NCBI GenBank assembly: GCA_040905145.1
Contig: JBBDSC010000013.1
Location: 1-13,309, forward strand
Length of the DNA: 13,309 bases
Direction of reading: 5' to 3'
Origin: DATGMS01 sp040905145
GTDB lineage: Bacteria > Bacteroidota > Bacteroidia > Cytophagales > Cyclobacteriaceae
The position numbers and the translations under genes were made by a program. The stretch's first letter is position 1. Each line of letters starts with the position of its first letter. This document shows, piece by piece, positions 1 to 6,872 of the stretch. The notes beneath the pieces were generated by a model, which searched no databases, was not told the DNA's origin, and saw only the letters and a list, made by a program, of their open reading frames with translations.

Positions 1-16
1 CTCCGGTCTTCCATTT

Positions 17-1504
17 CTACAACTTTTCCAAATAGGAATTCCAGCGTTGATAAACTTCCCCATAGACCTCTTGAAGCTTAGGTTCCGGCTCCAGGGAAGC
101 TACTTTTTCCAACCCTACAAAAGCATCCCTGGTATTGGGAAACAATCCGGCTCCTATCCCTGCCCCCCTGGCGGCTCCCTGGGCGCCATCTGTGTCGTAA
201 AGCTCCAAATTCACCTGGTTCATATTGACAAAGGCTTCCCTGAAAAGCGGGCTAAGGAACATATTGGCTTTTCCGGCTTTCACTGTATTTAAGTTGAGCC
301 CCATCCCTTTCATAATATTGAAGCCATAGGTCAGGGAACAGACAATCCCTTCCTGTCCTGCACGCAGGATATGCCGCCGATCATGTTTGAGTAGGTTCAA
401 TCCTGAAAGATGGGCATTTACCTGTCTGTTTTGAAGTATCCGCTCTGCTCCGTTGCCAAAAGGAATAAAGTTCAGCCCCTCCGCTCCAATGGCTACTTCA
501 GATGCCAATTGGTTCATTTCTTCATAAGAAAGTGAACCCTGCCCCAAAATCCGCTTTAACCAACTGTTCAAGATTCCCGTACCATTAACGCAGAGCAATA
601 CGCCGTAATGCGGATCTGCTTGGCTGTGGTTTACATGTACAAAGGTATTGACACGGGAGTCCTTGTCGTATACAGGCTTGGTACTTACCCCATATACCGT
701 CCCGGAAGTTCCGGCTGTAGTGGCCAGCTCTCCTTCTTCCAATACATTAAGGGAAAAGGCATTGTTGGGCTGATCTCCAGACCGATAAGTAATGGGAATC
801 CCGGCTTCCAGACCAAGTAACCCGGCTGCTTCTTGGCTTACCTTTCCCTGAACAGAAAAAGAAGGCACCGCATGGGCTAAAAGTGAAGGTTCTATCCCAT
901 AATAATCCAGGAGTTTGGAAGAAACACCGTTCTCCTGAAAATCCCAAAATATACCTTCGGACAAACCTGTTTCTGAAGTTAAAATTTCCCCTGTCAATTT
1001 CATGGCTATAAAATCCCCAGGCAACATGATCTTATGGATTTTTCGGTAATGATGGGGTTCGTTTTCCTTGACCCATTTTAATTTGGAAGCGGTAAAGTTT
1101 CCCGGGGAATTCAACAAACGGGAAAGGCAATATTCACCCCCCAATTCAGCAAAAGCTTTATTCCCCGTTTCCACTGCCCTACTGTCACACCAAATAATTG
1201 AAGGCCTGATCACTTCATGGTTTTTGTCCACCAGCACCAAGCCGTGCATTTGATAAGAGATACCAATGGCCTTTACTTCTCCTTTTTTAACCTGGGCATC
1301 AGCAAGGGCTTTTCTGGTGGTTTCTATAATATATTTCCACCACATCATAGGATCCTGTTCGGCCCATTCTTTTTGTGGCGAGTCAATGAGCATTTCTTCT
1401 TTGGGCAATCCTTCAGAAGCCACCACCTTCCCAGTATCAGCATCCAGTATAGTGGTTTTTACAGAAGAACTCCCAATGTCGTACCCGATCAATAATTTCC
1501 TCAT
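17..1504 (-). CDS. xylB: Xylulokinase, FGGY carbohydrate kinase family
   Basis: Cytoplasmic ATP-dependent sugar kinase, most likely phosphorylating D-xylulose to D-xylulose 5-phosphate for the pentose phosphate pathway. The 495-residue product has the usual FGGY length and two actin-like halves. Visible motifs are the N-terminal phosphate-binding stretch GYDIGSSSVK (residues 7-16), the MHG motif (86-88) typical of xylulokinases, WCDSR (105-109), GDQPNNA (243-249) with D244 as the likely catalytic base, and GTSGTVY (265-271) in the second ATPase half. It starts at an ATG 15 bases after the stop of the upstream symporter gene, so the two are probably co-transcribed and work as uptake plus phosphorylation. 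No xylose isomerase is visible; it could lie beyond the left edge. FGGY members differ in substrate, so ribulose or another ketose is possible; the family is certain, the substrate less so. Confidence 0.85.
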   Translation of the reverse strand: MRKLLIGYDIGSSSVKTTILDADTGKVVASEGLPKEEMLIDSPQKEWAEQDPMMWWKYIIETTRKALADAQVKKGEVKAIGISYQMHGLVLVDKNHEVIRPSIIWCDSRAVETGNKAFAELGGEYCLSRLLNSPGNFTASKLKWVKENEPHHYRKIHKIMLPGDFIAMKLTGEILTSETGLSEGIFWDFQENGVSSKLLDYYGIEPSLLAHAVPSFSVQGKVSQEAAGLLGLEAGIPITYRSGDQPNNAFSLNVLEEGELATTAGTSGTVYGVSTKPVYDKDSRVNTFVHVNHSQADPHYGVLLCVNGTGILNSWLKRILGQGSLSYEEMNQLASEVAIGAEGLNFIPFGNGAERILQNRQVNAHLSGLNLLKHDRRHILRAGQEGIVCSLTYGFNIMKGMGLNLNTVKAGKANMFLSPLFREAFVNMNQVNLELYDTDGAQGAARGAGIGAGLFPNTRDAFVGLEKVASLEPEPKLQEVYGEVYQRWNSYLEKL

Positions 1505-1519
1505 AATTCAAGATATGTT

Positions 1520-3163
1520 TTACCAGAAAGTGATGTAAAGCGCGGCGATAATACCACTGATAATTATGGCACCGATTTTAAATGAAGTACTTGTTCTAAA
1601 TAGATCTTTGGTGATTTCAATGCCTTTTGGATGATCCTTTCCTTTGCCCTGCATCAAGCTAATTCCAATAATCACAAAGGAAAGAATAAGGAACACGATG
1701 CCCATGCGATCTATAAATGGAAAAAGCGGAAATAGGAACTTTAATATTCCCGAAAGGGGAATCGTCAATGCGGCTGCTACAAGGGCAGCATCTGAAGTTG
1801 TTTTTTTCCAGAAAAATCCAAACATAAAGATAGCGAATACCCCGGGAGAAATAAACCCGGTATATTCCTGAATATATTGAAAGGCCTGATCCAATTGACT
1901 TAATGCAGGCGCGATGATTGCGGCTACGACAAAAGCAAGGATAGCAGCAATCCTGCCCACCCGTACCTGCTTGTTTTCTGAAGCATTTTTGTCAATTATT
2001 GTCTTATAAATATCCAAGGTGAAAATCGTGGAAGTACTGTTGGCCATGGAAGCCAGGGAAGAAACAATAGCTGCCGTCAAGGCGGCAAATGCCAAACCTT
2101 TTAATCCCGTGGGAAGCAATTGCAGCAAGGTGGGATAGGCCCTATCCGATTTTATTAATCCAGTGGAGGGGTCTCTCATAGATTCAATAAAGGAAAGGTC
2201 CAATCCATTGTTAACGATCACAAATGCAGCAATACCGGGAATTACCACGATCAGTGGCATGAGCAATTTTAAAAATCCGGCAAAGATCATCCCTTTTTGA
2301 GCCTCATTTAAAGATTTGGCGGCCAAAGCCCTTTGGGTAATATATTGGTTAAAACCCCAATAATTAAGGTTAATGACCCACATCCCCCCGATCAGAACAC
2401 TGATGCCGGGCAAATCGAGATAAGCATCCCTGTAGCCTCCTGAACCATCTGGGATCATCATTTCCCCCTCTTCAATAATCATGTTAAAATGGGCAGGTGC
2501 CTCACTCATCAATGTCGCAAAGCCTGCCAATACATTTCCATCACCTACAATGGAAAGAGCAAGATAAGTAGTGGCAACTCCACCTGCTATTAAAAACACT
2601 ACCTGTATCACATCCGTCCAGGCTACGGCTTTCAATCCTCCATAAATGGAATAAAGCATGGCAAATAAAGCCAATCCGGCAATTCCATAAGTCAAAGGCA
2701 CCCCCAATATGGTCTGCAGGCTTAAAGCACCCAAATAGAGAACTGAAGTGAGGTTGACGAAAATATAAACCAAAAGCCAGAAAACAGCCATTACTGTTCT
2801 TACCCGCGTATCATAGCGCTGTAACAAAAACTGGGGCATGGTTCTGATACCTTCCTTCAGGTAAATGGGCAAGAAAAAGATCGCCACTATAATCAAAGTG
2901 GCCGCAGCCATCCATTCATAGGTGGAGATGGCAAGCCCCAGGGCAAAACCGGAGCCGGACATGCCGATAAATTGTTCGGCAGAAATATTGGAGGCGATCA
3001 ATGAGGCCCCTACTGCCCACCAGGGCAAAGCCTTACTGGCCAGAAAATAATCGTTGGAATCTTTGATATGTCCTTTTTTCTCCCTGGAAACAAAATACCC
3101 CATAAAGAGGATCAAAAGACAGTAACCAATAAAAATCACAAGATCTAGGGAGGTAAAATTCAT
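1520..3163 (-). CDS. Sodium:solute symporter (SSS family), vSGLT-like sugar transporter
   Basis: Inner-membrane Na+-driven sugar uptake protein of 547 residues with many hydrophobic segments, matching the roughly 14-helix SSS fold. The stretch SNISAEQFIGMSGSG (58-72) is the signature of Vibrio vSGLT-type sugar symporters. Counterparts of known vSGLT sugar-contacting residues can be seen: Q64 and E83 near the N-terminus, N265 and Y268 in INLNYWG, and K299 in GFLKLLMP. The serine-rich ASMANSTST (371-379) lies where the Na+-binding serines occur. These matches favour a hexose or pentose (galactose, glucose, xylose) over a carboxylate. It is the first gene of a two-gene unit with xylulokinase, which suggests xylose or another pentose as substrate; that is inference from context. 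The ATG at 3161-3163 is preceded by an AT-rich leader with no clear ribosome-binding site, as usual in Bacteroidota. Confidence 0.92.
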   Translation of the reverse strand: MNFTSLDLVIFIGYCLLILFMGYFVSREKKGHIKDSNDYFLASKALPWWAVGASLIASNISAEQFIGMSGSGFALGLAISTYEWMAAATLIIVAIFFLPIYLKEGIRTMPQFLLQRYDTRVRTVMAVFWLLVYIFVNLTSVLYLGALSLQTILGVPLTYGIAGLALFAMLYSIYGGLKAVAWTDVIQVVFLIAGGVATTYLALSIVGDGNVLAGFATLMSEAPAHFNMIIEEGEMMIPDGSGGYRDAYLDLPGISVLIGGMWVINLNYWGFNQYITQRALAAKSLNEAQKGMIFAGFLKLLMPLIVVIPGIAAFVIVNNGLDLSFIESMRDPSTGLIKSDRAYPTLLQLLPTGLKGLAFAALTAAIVSSLASMANSTSTIFTLDIYKTIIDKNASENKQVRVGRIAAILAFVVAAIIAPALSQLDQAFQYIQEYTGFISPGVFAIFMFGFFWKKTTSDAALVAAALTIPLSGILKFLFPLFPFIDRMGIVFLILSFVIIGISLMQGKGKDHPKGIEITKDLFRTSTSFKIGAIIISGIIAALYITFW

Positions 3164-3447
3164 GTTTATTGTTAATTAATTTTTTAGAAAGAAGGATAAA
3201 AATTCCAATTGGGTTTTATAACATGCAATAATTTAAGTTGCTAAAGTAAGGATACTTTTTGAAACTTTTCACTTCCTATATCCCATAGCGCAATATAGTT
3301 AATTCGGCTTTTTTAGAAAGAAAATTTTTAAAATTTCACATTGGGAAAATTGGCAGAGGGGCAGAGACCGGAGATTTGGAAGGTAAAAAAATATAAAGTT
3401 TGTACAACCCATGTGAAACTGTCGGTTCATTTCATTAAATTGGAACC
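3164..3447. other. Divergent intergenic region between symporter and Uma2 genes
   Basis: This AT-rich stretch separates the minus-strand symporter/xylulokinase unit from the plus-strand Uma2 gene and must hold promoters for both directions. A 14-base direct repeat (ttttttagaaagaa) occurs at 3180-3193 and 3309-3322. No -33/-7 pair matching the Bacteroidota consensus (TTTG, about 20 bases, TAnnTTTG) was found. The nearest candidate is TTTG at 3375-3378 with TAaagTTTG at 3394-3402, but its spacing is too short and there is one extra base in the -7 element. Confidence 0.4.
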
Positions 3448-4056
3448 ATGAAAACAGAGGGTACGAAAAACCATGTTGAAGGACCATTCAGCGAATATGG
3501 CAGGTATTCTTATGAGGATTACCTGACCTGGAAGATTGATGAAATGGTGGAGCTTATCAAGGGAAAAGTATTCAAAATGGCTGCTGCTCCCAAGAGGAGA
3601 CATCAGGAAATCCTCCTAAAAATTGCATCCAAGCTGTACTATCTTTTGGAAAAAAATGCCTGTAAAGCTTTTATCTCCCCATTTGATGTGCGCTTACCTG
3701 CCCATTCCAAAAAAGACGAAGATATCTATACCGTGGTACAGCCGGATATTTGTGTAGTCTGTGACCGCAGCAAGCTCGATGATGCGGGTTGTATTGGGGC
3801 TCCTGACCTGATTGTTGAAATTCTTTCCCCAGGAAACAACAGAAAAGAACTCCAATACAAGTACGAAGTCTATGAAGAAAGCGGTGTGAAAGAATACTGG
3901 ATTTTTCATCCAGAGGAACAAACACTTTTGGTTTACACCTTAAACAATGCGAAATATGTACCCTCCAAACTTTTTACCTTGGGTGATATGGTAAGTTCGG
4001 GATGTATCGAAGGCTTCCACCTGGATTTAGAGGAGCTGTTCCAAGATTTGGATTAA
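3448..4056 (+). CDS. Uma2 family protein (DUF820), putative PD-(D/E)XK nuclease
   Basis: A 202-residue soluble protein of the Uma2/DUF820 family, which has a restriction-endonuclease-like fold. The family is common in cyanobacteria and Bacteroidota, and its biological role is largely unsettled. Family landmarks are an early glutamate in ELIKGKV (35-41), the paired QPDICVV (98-104) and GAPDLIVEILSP (117-128) strands carrying D100, D120 and E124, and K138 in YKYEVYEESGVKEYW, together giving a plausible PD-(D/E)XK active site. The ATG at 3448 is the first in frame. Length and the C-terminal IEGFHLDLEELF are normal for the family, so the protein looks intact. Its last codon and stop (GAT TAA, 4051-4056) fall on the first bases shared with the antitoxin gene further downstream: the stop is an out-of-frame reading of the antitoxin Ile-Lys codons. 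It is on the opposite strand to the sugar genes on both sides and is probably accessory cargo. Confidence 0.9.
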   Translation: MKTEGTKNHVEGPFSEYGRYSYEDYLTWKIDEMVELIKGKVFKMAAAPKRRHQEILLKIASKLYYLLEKNACKAFISPFDVRLPAHSKKDEDIYTVVQPDICVVCDRSKLDDAGCIGAPDLIVEILSPGNNRKELQYKYEVYEESGVKEYWIFHPEEQTLLVYTLNNAKYVPSKLFTLGDMVSSGCIEGFHLDLEELFQDLD

Positions 4057-4141
4057 ACACGCCGACGAAGATTTTAAAGCGGGAAAAGGAAGAAAGGTTA
4101 CGTTAGAAGAACTGGACAGACTGTGCAAATAGTTTTGTTGG
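4051..4141 (+). pseudogene. Truncated remnant of an antitoxin/toxin gene pair
   Basis: Ninety-one bases match positions 4565-4655 of the intact toxin-antitoxin locus with four mismatches (87/91 by eye). In the antitoxin frame the fragment encodes about 26 residues from IKHADEDF to DRLCK and ends at TAG (4130-4132). The overlapping toxin frame opens at GTG (4123-4125) with MQIVLL as in the intact copy, then leaves homology at about 4142 and stops at 4165-4167. Two of the differences are synonymous and two conservative (Q to E, I to V), so the parent gene was probably a selected homologue and not a random recent copy. No start region remains. The left edge of homology coincides with the end of the Uma2 gene; the right edge meets a hairpin-rich element. 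Confidence 0.82.
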
Positions 4142-4275
4142 TTGAACTGAGCGATTCCTTCCGGTAAATTCCTGGTTGGCCTTTGTAGAACAACACACCG
4201 AGCTGCTCTACACCTAAATGATTAGTTCCTCATGTTGTCCGACGCCGCTGTCGGTGGGGACACCGACAGCTAATT
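4142..4275 (-). repeat. Putative dispersed structured element with two hairpins
   Basis: A non-coding stretch of about 134 bases, GC-richer than the AT-rich DNA to its right, lies between the antitoxin remnant and the intact toxin-antitoxin promoter region. It has a perfect 10-bp inverted repeat (gctgtcggtg at 4247-4256 with caccgacagc at 4261-4270, 4-base loop) and an imperfect one (4184-4194 with 4202-4212). In the second, both internal A/C mismatches of the plus strand become U/G wobbles in minus-strand RNA, giving a continuous 11-bp helix. This favours a minus-strand RNA structure. It has the look of a REP-like or small dispersed element of Bacteroidota genomes; copy number cannot be judged from this window, and the ends are approximate. 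Confidence 0.45.
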
Positions 4276-4422
4276 AAACGACATTGATTAATGTTTTAAT
4301 AAAAATTAATGTTAAGTCACGTGGAATCCATATGACCAGATAAGGTATATCCATGTCCAGTTGATGCATTCTACTCATCTCGATTTCATCCCAATAAAGA
4401 ATTAATTTTAATAAATAAACGT

Positions 4423-4433
4423 TAAATTTGTTT
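4423..4433 (+). promoter_or_regulatory. Possible -7 element immediately before the antitoxin start
   Basis: TAAATTTG at 4423-4430 matches the Bacteroidota -7 consensus TAnnTTTG exactly and ends three bases before the antitoxin ATG at 4434. If used, transcription would start at or very near the ATG, giving a leaderless or nearly leaderless mRNA. No TTTG-like -33 element is seen about 20 bases upstream, and the region (4276-4433) is strongly AT-rich, so a chance match is likely enough to keep confidence low. Confidence 0.25.
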
Positions 4434-4646
4434 ATGGAAACCATAATAGTACATCCGGATAATAAAGAACAGGCGAACCTTTTTGAGCAATTAGCCAAAG
4501 CTTTGAACGTGCCTTTTGAGAGGTCAGGGGAAAAAAGCCCCTATGACCCTGAATTTGTGGCCATGATTAAACACGCAGACCAAGATTTTAAAGCTGGAAA
4601 AGGAAGAAAGATTACGTTAGAAGAACTGGACAGACTGTGCAAATAG
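4434..4646 (+). CDS. Type II antitoxin, partner of YoeB-like toxin
   Basis: A 70-residue protein, METIIVHPDNKEQ onward, with a short N-terminal strand, a helix rich in charged and hydrophobic residues (NKEQANLFEQLAKALNV), and an acidic/basic C-terminal tail (DFKAGKGRKITLEELDRL). This is the general build of small Bacteroidota antitoxins with an N-terminal dimer/DNA-binding part and a C-terminal toxin-wrapping part; proteins of this sort are often labelled DUF2683, an assignment I hold only loosely. A TTG two codons earlier (4428) could extend the frame, but ATG at 4434 is preferred. The stop overlaps the toxin start by 10 bases, so the pair is translationally coupled. It would neutralise the downstream RNase toxin and probably repress its own promoter. 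A second, broken copy of its 3' end lies at 4051-4141. Confidence 0.8.
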   Translation: METIIVHPDNKEQANLFEQLAKALNVPFERSGEKSPYDPEFVAMIKHADQDFKAGKGRKITLEELDRLCK

Positions 4647-4900
4647 TTTTGTTGGGTAAGTCTGAAAAGGACCTGGAAGCATGGAAGGAAGCTGGAAATA
4701 TAGCTGTACTCAAAAAAATCCGAAAGTTATTAGAAGCAATCCAACAAGACCCATTTGAAGGAATCGGGAAACCTGAACCATTAAAGCATAATTTATCAGG
4801 TAAATGGTCAAGGAGGATAACAGGGGAACACAGAATAGTTTATGCAATCGAAGAGGATACAGTGAAGGTTTATTCCTTGAAAGGGCATTACTTTTTATAA
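4637..4900 (+). CDS. yoeB: YoeB/Txe family toxin, ribosome-dependent mRNA interferase
   Basis: An 87-residue RelE-superfamily toxin that, by family knowledge, cleaves mRNA in the ribosomal A site. The sequence shows the Txe/YoeB pattern: MQIVLLGKSEKDLEAW at the N-terminus, the central KPEPLKHNLSGKWSRRITGEHRIVY, and the C-terminal VYSLKGHYF. Residues corresponding to the catalytic set of E. coli YoeB are all present, shifted by one: E47, R66, H84 and Y85. Length is the family norm, so it appears functional. The start is a GTG at 4637, inside the last codons of the antitoxin gene; it is chosen because it restores the canonical MxIVL start and because overlap is typical of antitoxin-toxin operons. 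It ends 24 bases before a bidirectional terminator that separates it from the convergent susD-like gene. Confidence 0.9.
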   Translation: MQIVLLGKSEKDLEAWKEAGNIAVLKKIRKLLEAIQQDPFEGIGKPEPLKHNLSGKWSRRITGEHRIVYAIEEDTVKVYSLKGHYFL

Positions 4901-4923
4901 AAGCTCTTCCCCTTAACCCCATT

Positions 4924-4962
4924 AAAAAAGCGGAAATCACACTAGGTGAAATCCGCTTTTTT
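4924..4962. terminator. Bidirectional intrinsic terminator between toxin and susD-like genes
   Basis: An 11-bp perfect outer stem (aaaaaagcgga 4924-4934 with tccgctttttt 4952-4962) is extended, after two mismatches, by a 4-bp inner stem (4937-4940 with 4946-4949) around a 5-base loop. Runs of A on the left arm and T on the right arm give a U-tract in both directions, so it can end the plus-strand toxin transcript and the minus-strand susCD transcript. It sits 24 bases past the toxin stop and 45 bases past the susD-like stop. Confidence 0.9.
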
Positions 4963-5006
4963 CTTTTCAATTGGCATAAAGATAGGTTGTTGTCCCTATG
5001 CTTGGT

Positions 5007-6848
5007 TTACTCTTCTTCGGCAGGAACAGGTAAAGTTGTTAACGGGTGGACATTGTTTTCCGCCCCAGCATAACCCTGGTTTTGGTTGATCTGCCCTTGC
5101 GTATTGGTATTGATGGCATCTGCCGGCACAGGCCATAGCACATGGTAAGGACTCATTGTGTAGGTGTCTCCATGTCTTGTTGATACACCCTGGTTATAGA
5201 AATCGGTGGTCTCCATCATCCGGTCATAATAGAAATTATCCTGGGAAAAATTTTCCATATTATAAGTTTTGCCATTATAGGCTGTTTTTCCTGTTTGAGC
5301 AAAAATAAATGAGATGCGGTTAAGTTCCGTTTTCCTGGGTTCCTCATAATAAAGTTCCCGGGCCCTTTCATCCAGGATAGTACCGATGTTTATCTGATCG
5401 GGTGAGTAAGGAGCAGCATTTGCCCGTGTTCTTACTTTATTGAGATCAGCTGCCGCATTGGCCAGATCATCCTTCCAATAGTATGCCTCGGCCCTAAGCA
5501 AATAAGTTTCTGCCAGCCTGAAGATATACCAATCTGTATTTCCACCGGAAGGCTGTACCCGCTGTGGATCAGGTATGAAAACTTTGTAGTGTGGCCATCC
5601 AAACCAGCTTCTGATGGTATCCACCACCAATACTGTTCCATTTTCATCCCTGAATTGAAGGGGCTCACCATAAAACGGGTCCTCTCCTTTTATATTAATA
5701 TTGTTATACACAAGGTCCTCCATTTCCATCCAGTTTCCCGGGGCATGCCTGTAATCGTTGGGGTCGTCCCAGATATATTTGGTATGATAGGGCGTGCCCC
5801 GCATCCGGCCGATACCCCTTCCGTATTCTGAAGTTTGGTCAATCTCTATCCCTGCTGTCCCTATCGTTCCCCTGTTACCGATAGGTGTATTGATATTGGT
5901 TTCCCAAAAAGGGACTGCCTGGCGCATAGATTGAATCCCTCCGCTGTGATTGCCTTCAATGTCGATCCGGTCTATTACCAGCAAAAGTGCTTCTGTATTG
6001 GTGGCCAGCGATTTGTTTTCCGGCCGATGAAGGTCCCAGGTCACGTTTTTGGTAGGGTCGCCTGCGTCCGAACCAAAGCGTTCGGTCATCAGGGCATATA
6101 CACCCCCGTCTATCACGTTGCTGGCAGATTGGATTGCGTCATCAAACAATCCCAAGGCAAGGTTCACTTTGGTCAGCAAATGACTAACGGCACCTTTGGT
6201 CACCTGCCCTTTATCTGCCCCATCGGGAACCCAAATTTCCGCAAACTCCAGGTCTTCCTTCATTTTTTGAAGGATCACCTCCCGTTCGGTGGAATTAAAA
6301 TCCAATCTAGGAGTTGAATACTCCTGAAGGACCAAAGGCACATCCCCAAACTGCTGGGTAAGCCGGTAATAACGGGCAGCCCTATGAAAGTAGGCCAAAC
6401 CGAGAATTTCATTCCGTTCTTCTTCGGATTCCCACTCCGGCAGGTCTATCCTAGTGATGACAGAATTGGCATATTTCACGCCCTTATAGCCTTCGTACCA
6501 GTACCAGCCTATCCTGTTCCAGTCCACAGAATTAAGGTTGGCATCAGGGGTGATCAACAAATTCAGGTCCTGTGCAGGTCCGGATTTATCCGTAGTCCCC
6601 TCCACCGCTACTTCCGAAAAAATATGTTCGGTAATAATCGGGGAACCATCTCCGTAATACTCATGTCTCATGTTCCGTAGACAAGCCACCAAAGCCCCCC
6701 GCATGCCCGAGGCATCGTTAAAGGTGTTTTCGGGCGCATAGAAAGATAAGGGTTCTGGTTCCAGAAATTCCTCGCTGCAACTGACAGCTCCCAAAGCGGT
6801 TACGATGGCAAGCGGTATGATATAATATATTGATCTCTTGGATATCAT
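5007..6848 (-). CDS. SusD/RagB family nutrient-binding outer-membrane lipoprotein
   Basis: Surface glycan-binding lipoprotein that caps the SusC-like transporter encoded just upstream. The 613-residue product begins with a lipoprotein signal peptide: positively charged MISKR, a hydrophobic core, and a lipobox ending at C24 (GAVSC). The acidic residues directly after the cysteine (SEEFLE) fit the Bacteroidota lipoprotein export signal for the cell surface. An N-terminal SusD-like domain with helical TPR-type segments is followed by the RagB/SusD C-terminal domain, including the near-terminal hallmark WPVPADAIN (572-580) and NQNQGY (588-593). The gene starts 24 bases after the susC-like stop, so the two form an operon. 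At 613 residues it is longer than the prototype SusD (about 550), within family range. Ligand specificity cannot be read from the sequence; uronic-acid or xylan-type oligosaccharides are suggested by neighbours only. Confidence 0.95.
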   Translation of the reverse strand: MISKRSIYYIIPLAIVTALGAVSCSEEFLEPEPLSFYAPENTFNDASGMRGALVACLRNMRHEYYGDGSPIITEHIFSEVAVEGTTDKSGPAQDLNLLITPDANLNSVDWNRIGWYWYEGYKGVKYANSVITRIDLPEWESEEERNEILGLAYFHRAARYYRLTQQFGDVPLVLQEYSTPRLDFNSTEREVILQKMKEDLEFAEIWVPDGADKGQVTKGAVSHLLTKVNLALGLFDDAIQSASNVIDGGVYALMTERFGSDAGDPTKNVTWDLHRPENKSLATNTEALLLVIDRIDIEGNHSGGIQSMRQAVPFWETNINTPIGNRGTIGTAGIEIDQTSEYGRGIGRMRGTPYHTKYIWDDPNDYRHAPGNWMEMEDLVYNNINIKGEDPFYGEPLQFRDENGTVLVVDTIRSWFGWPHYKVFIPDPQRVQPSGGNTDWYIFRLAETYLLRAEAYYWKDDLANAAADLNKVRTRANAAPYSPDQINIGTILDERARELYYEEPRKTELNRISFIFAQTGKTAYNGKTYNMENFSQDNFYYDRMMETTDFYNQGVSTRHGDTYTMSPYHVLWPVPADAINTNTQGQINQNQGYAGAENNVHPLTTLPVPAEEE

Positions 6849-6872
6849 AATCTAATCAATTTATTTTTTAAA

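Noticed and set aside
3375..3402. Promoter-like TTTG / TA-TTTG pair upstream of Uma2
   Set aside because: The gap between elements is about 15 bases instead of about 20 and the -7 box has an extra base, so it does not meet the consensus.
4274..4498. Small minus-strand frame of 74 codons overlapping the antitoxin start
   Set aside because: It overlaps the supported antitoxin gene and an AT-rich promoter region and has no recognisable features.
5835..6317. Open plus-strand frame of 160 codons
   Set aside because: Antisense to the SusD-like gene; no motif, no plausible promoter or start context.
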